From: Myxococcales bacterium
Lineage (GTDB): Bacteria; Myxococcota_A; Polyangia; Haliangiales; Haliangiaceae
Direction of reading: 5' to 3'
DNA: 64,000 bases
Assembly: GCA_947483555.1 (NCBI GenBank)
Contig: CANKMW010000029.1
Span: 1-64,000, forward strand
The notes beneath the pieces are model-generated. The model was not told the DNA's origin, searched no databases, and saw only the letters and a program-made list of their open reading frames with translations. A program made the translations under genes and the position numbers. Shown here piece after piece: positions 34,748 through 45,004 of this stretch (position 1 is its first letter; each line of letters begins with the position of its first letter).

Positions 34748-36280
34748 ATGGCCCGTGCTGCGCTTCGAATGCTCCTGCTTCCCGTCGCCCTTGGCGCCTG
34801 CAGCTCGACCGTTGTTGGCGGCGACGTTCCCGAGCTCGGCGACGCCGACGCCATCGACGCGTACATCCGCACCCTGCCGTACCTTCCGACCACGCCGCCA
34901 GGGGTCGAGGAAGGCCCGCGTACGCAGCCGGCGCGCGAGGGCGAGTATCAGTGCGTGCGCCAGAACCTGTCGGAGACCCGGCAGTTCGATCGCATCGTGG
35001 CCTACGCCGCCAACTCGGACTCGTTGTGGCCGGGCGCGATCGTCGCCGGCGACTCGGTCTACACCGGGCTGTTCAGCCAGATCGGGTTCGAGCGCCGGCC
35101 GCTGATGATCTCGGTCAGCCTCGAGAACCTGCTCGGGGCCAAGTCGGCCGAGCTCGCCGCCCCCAGCCTGTCGAACTACCGCGAGGCGGTGAGCCACATC
35201 CTGCAAGCCGAGATCAGCGGCGCCACGCCGGCCAACATCTTCTCGGAGATCGAGGAGGTCCACTCCGACGAGCAGCTCGCCCTGGCGCTGGGCGCCGAGG
35301 TGTCGTGGCTCGGCTCGGCGGCCAGCATCGCGGCGTCGTTCGACTGGTCGCAGCAAGAGACCAAGAGTCGGTACGTCGTGAAGTACACCCAGGCTTACTA
35401 CACGGTCGATCTCGACGCGCCGGCGCGGCCGAGCGACTTCTTCGCCGACGCGGTCACCCTCGACGACGTCGAGGCGCGGGTCGCGGCCGGCAACCCGCCA
35501 CTCTACGTCGCCAGCGTGACCTACGGTCGGATGGTGGTGTTCACGTTCGAGAGCGAGTACTCGGCCGAGGAGATGGGCGCCGCGCTCGAGTTCGCGTACT
35601 CGGGCGGCGTCGACGTCTCCGGCGACGTGTCGGTGACCTACAAGGACATCATCTCGAAGTCGAAGATCACCGCCTTCATCCTCGGTGGCTCGGGCGGCGA
35701 GGCGGCGCGCACCATCGACAGCTACCCGGCGTTGATCGAGTTCATCAAGGCCGGCGGCAACTACTCGAAGGACTCCCCGGGCGCGCCGATCGCCTACAAG
35801 CTGAACTACATGCGCGACAACTCGCCGGGCCGGATGTCCTTGACCACCGACTACGAGCTCGAGGAGTGCGAGCGCGTCAGCCAGAAGGTCAAGGTCACGC
35901 TCAAGAACATCCGCGTCGAGAGCGATGGCGGCGACGCCGGCGACGACCTCGAGCTGTACGGCCGGATCTGGGCCCAGGGCGAGAGCGCCGCCACCCTGTT
36001 CGACAAGGGCACCGGCACCTACGTCGTCATCCGCGAGGGCCAGACCTGGCCGCAGGGCGCGTTCGTCGGCGAGGCGATCATCGAGGTCCGGCCCCAGGCC
36101 GGGCAGGTGATCCAGCTCGGCGCCGACCTGACCGACTACGATCCGATCTCCGCCAACGATCACATGGGCCGCGACGTGGTCAACGCCGCGTTCGAGGCCG
36201 GCTGGCGCCGCGACGTGACGGTGATGCTGACCGGCGACGAGGCCCGGGTCCTGGTGACCTTCGGCCTGCAGCCGATCTGA
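34748..36280 (+). CDS. Cholesterol-dependent-cytolysin-like lipoprotein (CDC-like pore former)
   Basis: A 510-residue protein that aligns by eye with the pore-forming core of thiol-activated cytolysins. Landmarks include LWPGAIVAGD (about 93), VSLENL, QAYYTVDLDAP with PSDFFADAV (about 216-236), PPLYVASVTYGRMVVF (about 251), ITAFILGGSGG (about 308) and PIAYKLNYMRDNSP (about 350). These match the classical order YPGAL, FYTVSADLPKNPSDLF, PPLMVSNVAYGR, FTAVVLGG, PISYTSVFLKDN. It is a lipoprotein by MLLLPVALGAC (Cys18). The last 130 residues differ and have no ECTGLAWEWWR-type undecapeptide, so sterol binding is unlikely in the usual way. It is probably used on neighbouring cells. ATG 34679 is an alternative start. 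A parDE pair follows. Confidence 0.82.
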   Translation: MARAALRMLLLPVALGACSSTVVGGDVPELGDADAIDAYIRTLPYLPTTPPGVEEGPRTQPAREGEYQCVRQNLSETRQFDRIVAYAANSDSLWPGAIVAGDSVYTGLFSQIGFERRPLMISVSLENLLGAKSAELAAPSLSNYREAVSHILQAEISGATPANIFSEIEEVHSDEQLALALGAEVSWLGSAASIAASFDWSQQETKSRYVVKYTQAYYTVDLDAPARPSDFFADAVTLDDVEARVAAGNPPLYVASVTYGRMVVFTFESEYSAEEMGAALEFAYSGGVDVSGDVSVTYKDIISKSKITAFILGGSGGEAARTIDSYPALIEFIKAGGNYSKDSPGAPIAYKLNYMRDNSPGRMSLTTDYELEECERVSQKVKVTLKNIRVESDGGDAGDDLELYGRIWAQGESAATLFDKGTGTYVVIREGQTWPQGAFVGEAIIEVRPQAGQVIQLGADLTDYDPISANDHMGRDVVNAAFEAGWRRDVTVMLTGDEARVLVTFGLQPI

Positions 36281-36293
36281 GCCGCCGCGGAAG

Positions 36294-36307
36294 GGCCAAT
36301 GGCCAAT
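36294..36307. promoter_or_regulatory. Tandem GGCCAAT repeat ahead of parD
   Basis: GGCCAAT occurs twice in a row at 36294-36307, about 30 bases before the antitoxin start. ParD-type antitoxins usually bind short repeats in their own promoter, so this could be the operator. No other support is visible. Confidence 0.3.
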
Positions 36308-36337
36308 CATGACAGTTTCTGCTATCGATGGTGAACC

Positions 36338-36598
36338 ATGAACATCTCGCTCACACCCGAGCTGGAGGCGGTCGTCGATCAGCGCGTTCAATCGGGGCGC
36401 TACGCGTCGGCCAGCGAGGTCGTGCGTGAGGCGCTACGTCTCCTGGAGGAACGTGATCGTCTGCGGGAGCTGCGGTTCCTGGAGCTTCGGCGTGACGTCG
36501 CGGCTGGCGTGACCGAGCTCGACCGCGCGGCGGTGGTGCCGCTCGACGTCGCGAAGATCAAGGCGGCCGGGCGCAGGATCCTGCGCAAGCGCCCCTGA
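36338..36598 (+). CDS. parD: ParD/CopG-family antitoxin
   Basis: An 86-residue protein with the ribbon-helix-helix start MNISLTPELEAVVDQRVQSG, then RYASASEVVREALRLLEERD, the ParD signature (G.Y.S.SEVVREALR.LEE). The C-terminal half is a basic and acidic tail that would wrap the toxin. It should bind ParE and repress its own operon. Its stop overlaps the toxin start by one base (TGATG). Confidence 0.9.
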   Translation: MNISLTPELEAVVDQRVQSGRYASASEVVREALRLLEERDRLRELRFLELRRDVAAGVTELDRAAVVPLDVAKIKAAGRRILRKRP

Positions 36599-36885
36599 TG
36601 CGTCGCGTCCAGCAGTCACGGCTTGCCGCCGCTGACCTCCTCGACATCTGGCTCCATATCGCAACCGCCGACCTCACCGCCGCTGACCGCCTGCTCGATC
36701 GCATCGACCGCACCTGCTCGACCTTGGCCGCGTCGCCCGAGCTGGGCCGATCCCGCGAGGAGCTGGCACCGGGTCTGCGCAGCTTCCCGGTGGCGCGCTA
36801 CGTCATCTTCTACCGGCGAAGCCGCACCGGGATCGAGCTGGCCCGCGTCCTCCACGGTGCCCGCGACCTCGACCTTTTGTTCTAG
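36598..36885 (+). CDS. parE: ParE-family toxin
   Basis: A 95-residue toxin with AAADLLDIWLHIA at the start, ELGRSREELAPGLRSFPVARYVIFYRR in the middle and ARVLHGARDLDLLF at the end, the usual ParE pattern (A..DL..I...I, R.EL.....G.RS.P...Y.IFYR, I.RVLHG.RD). It probably poisons DNA gyrase. It is translated with parD through the TGATG overlap. It is clearly different from the ParE-like toxin at 24931. It meets the triple-parvulin gene tail to tail. Confidence 0.9.
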   Translation: MRRVQQSRLAAADLLDIWLHIATADLTAADRLLDRIDRTCSTLAASPELGRSREELAPGLRSFPVARYVIFYRRSRTGIELARVLHGARDLDLLF

Positions 36886-36902
36886 CCGGTTCGAGCCGGG
36901 TG

Positions 36903-38189
36903 CTACTCGGTGCGCTGGATGATGTGCATCCCGAACTGCGACTTCACGACCCCGGTCTCGCCCAGGTTGAGGCGCAGGCCCAGATCCTTGAACGGCTGCA
37001 CCAGACCGGCGTCGGGTGACACGTCGTAGCCCTCGCCGGAGGCGGCCGAACCCGGGTCCTCGGACAGCTCCTTCATCAGGGCCTCGACCTTCTCGCCTTT
37101 CTTGAGGCGGCCGAGGGTCTTCTTGACCAGCTTCTCCAGGTCGGCGCGGCTGCGCTTGGTGGCGCGCGCGTCTCCCGAGTTGACCTCGGTCCAGCCGAGC
37201 AGGATGTGCTTGACCTTGCTCTTCTGGGTCACCAGCGGGCGGGCCAGGATGTCGGCCGACTCGAGCGTGTCGGGCGGCGGCGGCGGTAGCCGCTTGATCA
37301 CGTGCCAGCCGAACGGCGAGATGACCATGCCGGCCTCGCCGACCGCGAGCCGCAGCGACAGGTCGCGGAACGGCGGCACCATCTGACCGTTGGCGCTGAC
37401 GTCGTAGACGCGCGCGTTGTCCTTGGAGCCGGGGTCCTCGGAGAACTCCTTCATGAGCGCCGCCATGTCGCCGCCGACGCGCACCTTGTCGAGGATCTCC
37501 TTGGCGACCTTGTCGGCGGCCGCCTTGTCGCGCGCCGCGGCGCGCGGATCCTGATCGGGGCGCGCGGCCGGCACACCCTTCCAGCCGATGAGGACGTGCT
37601 GCACCTGCACCGGGCCGGGGTTGGCCGGCCGGGCCAGGATGTCGTTCGACGCCAGCGGGTCGGGCGGCGGCGGCGGCGGCGGCACCACCCGGATCATCAC
37701 GTGGTAGCCGAACTGGGTCTTGACGATGCCGGCCTCGTGCTCCTTGAGGCGCAGTCCGAGCTGCTTGAACTCGGGCACGAACGGGGCGTCGGCCTTGATC
37801 ACGTACGGCTCACCGCGCAGCGAGCCCGGATCCTCCGAGTGTTCCTTGACCAGCGCGTCGATGGCGTCGGGCTTGGCGCGCAGCTTGGCGAGCACCTCCT
37901 TGGCCAGCTTGGCGGCGTCGGCGTTGGAGCGCGCCTTGGCGCGCTTGTCCATGCGGCCGCCGTAGACCGACTCGAGCTCCTTCCAGCCCAGCAGCACGTG
38001 CTTGACCTGCGACTCGGCGACCGTGTCGGTGCGCGCCAGCAGGTCCTTGCTGTCGATGTCGGCGACGTCGCCGGGGGCGCTGGCGCCGCCCGATCCGGAC
38101 GTGCCAGCCTTGGTCTTGTCGTTCTGGTCGGCCTTCTGGCACCCCGCCGCGAGGGCGACCAGGGCCAGGAGCAAGGGGATGGTGCGCAT
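36903..38189 (-). CDS. Lipoprotein with three parvulin (PpiC-type) domains
   Basis: A 428-residue lipoprotein (LLLALVALAAGC, Cys17) with a Ser/Gly-rich linker. Three tandem units follow, each with VKHVLLGW / VQHVLIGW / VKHILLGW at the start, an SEDPGS in the middle and a closing GYHVMIRV / GWHVIKRL / GMHIIQRT. This is the parvulin peptidyl-prolyl isomerase fold with the usual two His-like positions. The units are joined by proline runs. It would fold or hold proteins in the periplasm or outer membrane. It is the last gene after two PilT-type ATPases (gap 25 bases), so secreted pilus parts are possible clients. Confidence 0.85.
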   Translation of the reverse strand: MRTIPLLLALVALAAGCQKADQNDKTKAGTSGSGGASAPGDVADIDSKDLLARTDTVAESQVKHVLLGWKELESVYGGRMDKRAKARSNADAAKLAKEVLAKLRAKPDAIDALVKEHSEDPGSLRGEPYVIKADAPFVPEFKQLGLRLKEHEAGIVKTQFGYHVMIRVVPPPPPPPDPLASNDILARPANPGPVQVQHVLIGWKGVPAARPDQDPRAAARDKAAADKVAKEILDKVRVGGDMAALMKEFSEDPGSKDNARVYDVSANGQMVPPFRDLSLRLAVGEAGMVISPFGWHVIKRLPPPPPDTLESADILARPLVTQKSKVKHILLGWTEVNSGDARATKRSRADLEKLVKKTLGRLKKGEKVEALMKELSEDPGSAASGEGYDVSPDAGLVQPFKDLGLRLNLGETGVVKSQFGMHIIQRTE

Positions 38190-38214
38190 ATGCGGCGCAT
38201 CCTAGCCGGATCCG

Positions 38215-39311
<1,097 letters not shown>

Positions 39312-39315
<4 letters not shown>

Positions 39316-40895
39316 CGGTCCTCACCCTTCTTGAACAGGTTGCCGAACTTCTGGAAGCCCTTGGCAGCGGCGCTCGGCGTCGTGGCCGCCGGCGCGCCGG
39401 CGCCCTGCGGGTGGAGGACGGCGGCCAGCTCCTTCTTGTTCTCGGCGTAGCGCAAGGCGACCTCCTCGAGCAGGCGACCGGCGCGGACGTGCTCGGCGAG
39501 CGAGTCGTCGAGCCGGATCATGCCGAACGCGCGCCCGCGCTGCTGCAGGCTGCCGACCTGGTACAGCTTGTTGTCGCGGATCAGCGCCGCCAGCGGGATC
39601 ACGCCGGTGAGCAACTCGACCGCGACCACCACGCCCTCGCCGTCGGCCGACGGCAGCAGGCGCTGCGCGACCACGAACTTGAGCGCCGCGGCCAGCGAGG
39701 TCCGGACCTGCTGCTGGTCGTCGGGAGGGAACATGTCGATCAGGCGGTCGAGGGTCTTGGCCGCCGACGGCGTCGACATGGTGGCCATCACCAGGTGCCC
39801 GGTCTCGGCGGCGGTGAGCGCGATCTCGACGGTCTCGCGATCGCGCAGCTCGCCGATGACGATCACGTCGGGGTCCTCGCGCAGCGACGCCTTGAGCGCG
39901 GTCGCGAAGCTGCGCGTGTGCGACCCGACCTCGCGCTGCGACACCACCGACTTGCGGCGTGGGTACACGATCTCGACCGGATCCTCGATGGTGAGGATGT
40001 GGTGGGCCTTGTGGGTGTTGATCAGCTCGACCAGCGCCGCCAGCGTGGTGGTCTTGCCGTGGCCGCTGGGACCGGCGATCACCACCAGGCCCTGGTGGTA
40101 GGTGGTGACCCGGGCCAGCTCCTTGGGCAGGCCGAGATGCTCGAGCGATGGCGGGACCTGGGAGATCAGGCGAAAGCTGCCCTTCAGGCCCAGGCGGACG
40201 CGGGAGATGTTGGCGCGCACGCGGCCGCCGCCCTCGATCTCGAGCGCGGTGTCGACGTAGCCGCGCTCCTCGAGCTGGGCCCGCTGCGCGCCGTCGAGGA
40301 GCGGGCGCAGGAGATCGTCGACCGCCGCCGCCGACATGGAGTCGCCGAGCGTGACCAGCGTGCCGAGCACGCGCGCCTGCGGCTCGCGCTCGGCGGCCAG
40401 GTGGAGGTCGGTGGCGCCGCGCTGCCGGGCCTCGCGCACCAGCCCGCCGAAGTCGCTGGCCGAGGCCGCCGCCGTGCGCGCCGCGGCGCTCCGCGTCGGT
40501 CGCTTGACCCGGGCCCGGCTGTGGGTGCTCGACGGCGGCAGGGCCGGCTCCGGCTTGGCGCCACTCTGCGTCGGCGGTCGCGCCCGCGTCGCGCGCCGGG
40601 TCCGGACCGCCCGCGTCATGCGCACCATGACCTCGGCGCCGAACGGCTTGACCTCGACGGCGATCGTCTTGTCGCCGACGGTCACCGACGGCGAGCTGCC
40701 GTGGCCAGCGTCGATCAGGGCGGCGATCGGCGTCCCGGCGACCAGCAGCGCCAGCTGTTCGCGCGAGACGTCAGCCTTGCTGACGGCGCGGTACTCGCTG
40801 CCCTGACGGACCGCCACCGGGCGGCCGGTCGCGATCACGACCTCGCTGACCTCGTCACGATCGAGGAACGCGATCAGCTTGGCGAGCTGCGACAC
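39312..40895 (-). CDS. PilT-like ATPase with extra N-terminal domain
   Basis: A 527-residue protein. Residues about 1-155 are an added region (LIAFLDRDEVSEVVIATG, then a basic Ala/Arg/Pro-rich linker). The rest is PilT-like: GATDLHLAAE, Walker A GPSGHGKTT, HILTIEDPVEIV, Asp/Walker B region DPDVIVIGELRDRET, and then MATMSTPSAAKTLDR where PilT has TLHT, so the His of the His box is missing. It may form a mixed ring with, or regulate, the next ATPase. The C-terminal tail (KGFQKFGNLFKKGEDR) is basic. It heads an operon with pilT and the triple-parvulin gene. Confidence 0.75.
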
Positions 40896-40917
40896 CCGGC
40901 GATGCTATCAGGTCCGG

Positions 40918-41394
40918 TCACGGGACCGGCGCGGGCGGCGCGCGCAGCGTCGCGATCGCCGCCGCCAGGGCGACCACCACGGCGACGGCGAAGAACCACG
41001 CGCCGCGCGCGACCTCGAGGCCCGGCAGGTCGGGGCGCTGGAGCAGGAACACGCCACCGGCGACCATCGACGTCATCGCGGCGATCGTCGCGATCCCGGC
41101 CGCCAGCCGCCCGGCGCGGCGCGCGGCGAGGGCGCCGGCCAGCGCGACCAGCACCACCGCGGCGATCATCCCGGCCGCCCACGTCGCGATGCCGGCGCGC
41201 TCCCACACCTCGCTACCTCCGGCCCACGCCAGGGTGCCGTTCTCGCACCGGCCGTCGAAGCAGCGCTGGGTCGACACCGGTCCCACGCCGACCTCGCCGA
41301 TCGTCCACCAGTGTCCACCCTGCACCGCGAGGGCGAAGCAGCCCGCCGCGACGATGGCGGCAGCGATGGTGATCAAGCGTCGCGGCAGGGACAT
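40918..41394 (-). CDS. Four-helix membrane protein of unknown function
   Basis: A 158-residue protein with about four membrane segments (residues 8-26, 66-88, 96-114, 128-150). The first loop contains CFDGRCENGTLAWAGGSEVWER, with two Cys that could form a disulfide on the outside. ATG 41394 is the start, and the longer frame upstream is a shadow of the M23 gene. No family is recognised. It lies 22 bases beyond the end of no other same-strand gene, and its 3' end points at the PilT-like gene start. Confidence 0.6.
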   Translation of the reverse strand: MSLPRRLITIAAAIVAAGCFALAVQGGHWWTIGEVGVGPVSTQRCFDGRCENGTLAWAGGSEVWERAGIATWAAGMIAAVVLVALAGALAARRAGRLAAGIATIAAMTSMVAGGVFLLQRPDLPGLEVARGAWFFAVAVVVALAAAIATLRAPPAPVP

Positions 41395-41463
41395 GGCGGG
41401 GCATTCTTGAGGGGCCTCGGGGGGCGGGCGCAACAAGAATCGCGCGGTCGAATGTTGGCGCGG

Positions 41464-42459
41464 ATGGTTGATCGCAACCGCCTCGATGCCAAAAACTGGA
41501 CACTCATGGTTCTCCGCGCTCCGATCCTGGCTGCTGTGCTCGCGGTGGCGATCGCCGCACCTGCCGCGCCGGCCCACGCGGACCAACCGCTCGCGGACAA
41601 CCCGCTCGTCCTCGCGGACAACCCGGTGGACCCATTCCGCCCCGCCGACAAACCGGTGGTCCTGAGCGAGGCGCGCCGCGCCGAGTCGAAGGACCCATTC
41701 CGCCCCGTCCTCGACTGGGCGTCGATCGTCGGCCGCTACAGCGGGGTGACGGCGCAGGCCGGGGCCTGGCTTGCCCAGATCCCCGAGCTGGCCACCACGT
41801 TCGCGACCCGGCTGCAGGTGCAGGTGCGCGATCTCGCCGCTGGATCGCAGTCGATGCTGGCGCGACTCGTGCTGCTGGTCCCGATGGCTCCCGACCTGAG
41901 GCCATTGTTGGCGTCGCCGGTGCCGGGCGTCGAGAGCTCGGGTTTCGGATGGCGCCGCGATCCGATCCACCGCGGCAACAAGTTCCACAAGGGCACCGAC
42001 TTCCGCGCCGACCGCGGCACGCCGGTCTACGCCGCCGGCGCTGGCCTGGTGGCGTTCACTGGACGCCAGCGCGGCTACGGCAACGTCATCTACGTCGATC
42101 ACGGCGGTGGGCTGGTCACGCGCTACGCGCACCTGGCGCGCATCGAGGTTCACGCCGGCGCCGCGATCGATGCCGGCGGGCGCATCGGCCAGGTCGGCTC
42201 GACGGGGCGCACGACCGGGCCGCATCTGCATTTCGAGGTCCGGATCGAGGGGCGCGCGGTCGACCCGACCCTGGCGGTGCACGTGGCGGAGCTCCAGCGC
42301 ACCGATCTCTTCGCGGCCCAGGTGGCCGGTCTGGGCCTGGCGCCGGAAGCTCAGGCCCGGCGCGTCGATCGCCATGATCCCGTGCGGCCCCGCACCGCCG
42401 ACACCGGCAAGCGGCCGGAACGGCGTGGCGCGCCGGCGCGCGATCGCACGCTCTGGTAG
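41464..42459 (+). CDS. Exported M23-family peptidase
   Basis: A 331-residue zinc peptidase. A signal peptide follows an internal Met (VLRAPILAAVLAVAIAA, ending APAHA). The M23 core has KFHKGTDF (H175, D179) and GPHLHFEV (H254, H256), all zinc or catalytic positions of lysostaphin-like endopeptidases. It should cut peptide cross-links of peptidoglycan. Before the core the sequence DPFRP occurs twice (about residues 57 and 78) with the same 16 bases each time. ATG 41506 would give a cleaner signal peptide and is an alternative start. Confidence 0.85.
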   Translation: MVDRNRLDAKNWTLMVLRAPILAAVLAVAIAAPAAPAHADQPLADNPLVLADNPVDPFRPADKPVVLSEARRAESKDPFRPVLDWASIVGRYSGVTAQAGAWLAQIPELATTFATRLQVQVRDLAAGSQSMLARLVLLVPMAPDLRPLLASPVPGVESSGFGWRRDPIHRGNKFHKGTDFRADRGTPVYAAGAGLVAFTGRQRGYGNVIYVDHGGGLVTRYAHLARIEVHAGAAIDAGGRIGQVGSTGRTTGPHLHFEVRIEGRAVDPTLAVHVAELQRTDLFAAQVAGLGLAPEAQARRVDRHDPVRPRTADTGKRPERRGAPARDRTLW

Positions 42460-42533
42460 CCACGACGGCGCTGCCCGGGCCGCGGTCGGACGTGGTTGGT
42501 CCACGGATTGCGTAGCTGCACCGGCAGCCCCGC

Positions 42534-44987
42534 ATGACGTCAGCACGCAAGCTCGAGCTCGCTGCGCGATACACCGCGTGGCTCCGCCGCCGGTGGCTGC
42601 TCATCACCGTCGTGAGCGCGGCCGCGTTCGCCGCCGCGGCGTGGCTGGTCGCGTTCCGCCTCCCGCTGCACGCCGACTTCTCGCACCTGCTGCCGCCCGA
42701 TGCGCCGGCGGTGCGCGACCTGCGCCGTCTCGAGGCGCGGGTCGCGGCCCAGGACGCGATGCTGGTGCTGGTGGTGTCGCGCGACGCGGCGGCGCGCGCG
42801 GCGGCGGCGGCGGCGATGGCGGCGCGGGCGCGGACCTTCTCGCCGGCGCTGGTGGCGCGGGTCGAGGACGACGACGCCGCCCTGCGCGACTTCCTGCGCC
42901 AGCGCCGTCACCTGTTCGTGCCGCTCGACGACCTGCGCGCGGCGCGCGACGCCCTGGCGGCGCGCATCGAGCAGGCCAAGCTCGAGGCCAACCCGCTGTT
43001 CGTCGATCTCGACGACCAGGCGAGCTCCGCCGAGGCGGCGGCCACGACCGGCCGGCTCGACGAGCTCCGCGACCGCCGTCGCGACGCCGAGGCGCGCCTC
43101 GATCGCTCCGGTCACGTCTCCGCCGCCGGCGACGTGCAACTCGTGGTGGTGCGCACCACGTTCGCCAAGACCGACGTCGACGCCAGCCGCCGCCTGCACG
43201 ACGCCCTGGCCCGGGCCCGAGCCGAGGTGCTGGCCACCATCCCCGGCGTCAGCGTCGGATTTGCCGGCGGCACCGAGGTGTCGCTGACCGAGCACGACTC
43301 GTTGCGCCGCGGGATGGTGCTGTCGAGCGTGGTGACCTCGCTGCTGGTCGGGCTGGTCCTGATCCTGTACTTCCGCAGCCTGCGCCTGCTCGCGGTGCTG
43401 GGCGGCGTGCTGATCGTGGCGACCACGGTCTCGTTCGGCGTCGCGGTGTTCACCGTCGGGCATCTCAACGCCGCGACCGCCTTCCTCGGCGCCATCATCG
43501 CCGGCAACGGCGTCAACTACGGCATCCTGCTCATCGCCCGCTACCTCGAGGAGCGGCGAGGTCACGAGCCCGACCCGGCCATGGCCCGCGCGCTGGCCGG
43601 GACGCTGCGACCGACGCTGGTGGCGTCGCTCGGGGCGGCGATCGCGTACGGTTCGCTGGCGGCGACCGCGTTTCGCGGCTTCTCCGACTTCGCGATCATC
43701 GGCTCGATCGGCATGCTGGTGTGCTGGGCGGCGTCGTACACCGTGCTGCCGGCGCTGGTGCTGCGCGTGGCGCCGGCGTCCCGCCGGGCCGGCGGCGCGC
43801 CGGTGCTGGGCAGCGTGCTGGCTCGGTTGTTCGGGTTTCGCCGCTCCGGGCGGGTGCTGGCGGCGGCGGCGATCGCCGCCACCATCGCCGGCTGGGTCAC
43901 GTACCGCTATCTCGCCGACGATCCGTTCGAGTACAACATCCGCAACCTGCGCTCCGACGGCCAGGCCGCGGTCGAGGCCCGCGACTGGATGGCGCGCAGC
44001 GACGTGGCGTTCGGCAAGGGGATCGGCGGCCAGACCTACATCGCCACCGACAGCCTCGACGAGGTGCGCGAGATCGCGGCGGCGCTCGAGCGTGCCGAGC
44101 ACGCGTGGGAGCCGCCGGCCATCGGTCGGGTCCGCTCGATCATCGACGTCTTGCCCGAGCGCCAGCTCGAGAAGCTCGCGGTGCTGGTCGAGATCCGCGC
44201 CTTGCTCGACGACGATGCCCTCGACGCGCTCGATGATGACCGCCGCCGCGAGCTGATGGCGTTGCGGCCGCCTGGCGAGCTGGCCCCGATCACGATCGAC
44301 AGCCTGCCCGCGGAGCTGGTGCGGAACCTGACCGAGCGCGATGGGCGGGTCGGCCTGATCATCGGCGTCCGCCCCGATCTGGCGCTCGACGAGTGGAACG
44401 GCAAGGACCTGTCGCGCTTCGCGCGCACCGTGCGGCGGGTCGCGCTCGGCGACGGCCGCTCCGTGACCGCATCGGGATCGAGCGTGGTGTTCGCCGACAT
44501 CCTCGACGCCATCCAGCACGACGGCCTGCGGGTCACGGCGCTGGCGGTGGCGGGGCTGGTGTTGATGGTGCTGCTGGTGGTCGGGACCGATGCCCGCGCG
44601 GTGGCGGTGCTGGTCGCCACCGCCGGCGGCGGACTCGGCATGGTCGCGCTGTGCGCGTTGCTCGACCTCAAGGTCAACTTCCTCGACTTCGTGGCGCTGC
44701 CCATCACCCTCGGCCTCGGCGTCGACTACGCCATCAACGTCGCCCACCGCCACCGCGAGGCTGGCGACGCCGCCGACACGCTGCGCACGGTGGGCAGCGC
44801 CGTCTTCGTCTGCTCGCTGACCACGATCATCGGCTACGGCTCCTTGCTGGCGTCGGAGAACCTGGCCATCCGGGGCTTCGGGACGGCGTCGCTGATCGGC
44901 GAGGTCTCGTGCCTGGCGACGGCGCTGCTGCTGGTGCCAGCGATCGTGTCGCGTGGCCGAGGCGAAAGACGCCCTGCGCTTCCGTAG
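42534..44987 (+). CDS. RND-superfamily (MMPL-type) exporter
   Basis: An 817-residue protein with two repeats, each one membrane helix, a large periplasmic loop and a bundle of five helices. Helix 1 is WLLITVVSAAAFAAAAW. The first bundle holds VVTSLLVGLVLILYFRS and GAIIAGNGVNYGILLIARYLEE, the second DFVALPITLGLGVDYAINVAHRHRE, with the acidic residue of the proton relay in the GVDYAIN helix. This is the MMPL/HpnN group that moves lipids or hopanoids to the outer membrane. No partner genes are near, so its cargo is unknown. Confidence 0.8.
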   Translation: MTSARKLELAARYTAWLRRRWLLITVVSAAAFAAAAWLVAFRLPLHADFSHLLPPDAPAVRDLRRLEARVAAQDAMLVLVVSRDAAARAAAAAAMAARARTFSPALVARVEDDDAALRDFLRQRRHLFVPLDDLRAARDALAARIEQAKLEANPLFVDLDDQASSAEAAATTGRLDELRDRRRDAEARLDRSGHVSAAGDVQLVVVRTTFAKTDVDASRRLHDALARARAEVLATIPGVSVGFAGGTEVSLTEHDSLRRGMVLSSVVTSLLVGLVLILYFRSLRLLAVLGGVLIVATTVSFGVAVFTVGHLNAATAFLGAIIAGNGVNYGILLIARYLEERRGHEPDPAMARALAGTLRPTLVASLGAAIAYGSLAATAFRGFSDFAIIGSIGMLVCWAASYTVLPALVLRVAPASRRAGGAPVLGSVLARLFGFRRSGRVLAAAAIAATIAGWVTYRYLADDPFEYNIRNLRSDGQAAVEARDWMARSDVAFGKGIGGQTYIATDSLDEVREIAAALERAEHAWEPPAIGRVRSIIDVLPERQLEKLAVLVEIRALLDDDALDALDDDRRRELMALRPPGELAPITIDSLPAELVRNLTERDGRVGLIIGVRPDLALDEWNGKDLSRFARTVRRVALGDGRSVTASGSSVVFADILDAIQHDGLRVTALAVAGLVLMVLLVVGTDARAVAVLVATAGGGLGMVALCALLDLKVNFLDFVALPITLGLGVDYAINVAHRHREAGDAADTLRTVGSAVFVCSLTTIIGYGSLLASENLAIRGFGTASLIGEVSCLATALLLVPAIVSRGRGERRPALP

Positions 44988-45004
44988 GGTACCCTCGGGT
45001 CCCG

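Noticed and set aside
34574..36391. Upstream extension of the DUF4259-like frame to 36391
   Set aside because: The extra part is antisense to the cytolysin-like gene and has no signal or domain; the family-like start is at 34576.
36886..36905. A GGTTCGAGCC stretch like a tRNA T-arm
   Set aside because: There is no acceptor, D-arm or anticodon arm upstream, where parE is coded.
37664..37684. GGC-type triplet run as a microsatellite
   Set aside because: It codes for the proline linker of the triple-parvulin protein and is explained by that.
44986..44995. Palindrome AGGGTACCCT between the RND and DUF1569-like genes
   Set aside because: A single 10-base palindrome over a stop codon gives no basis for a named operator or terminator.
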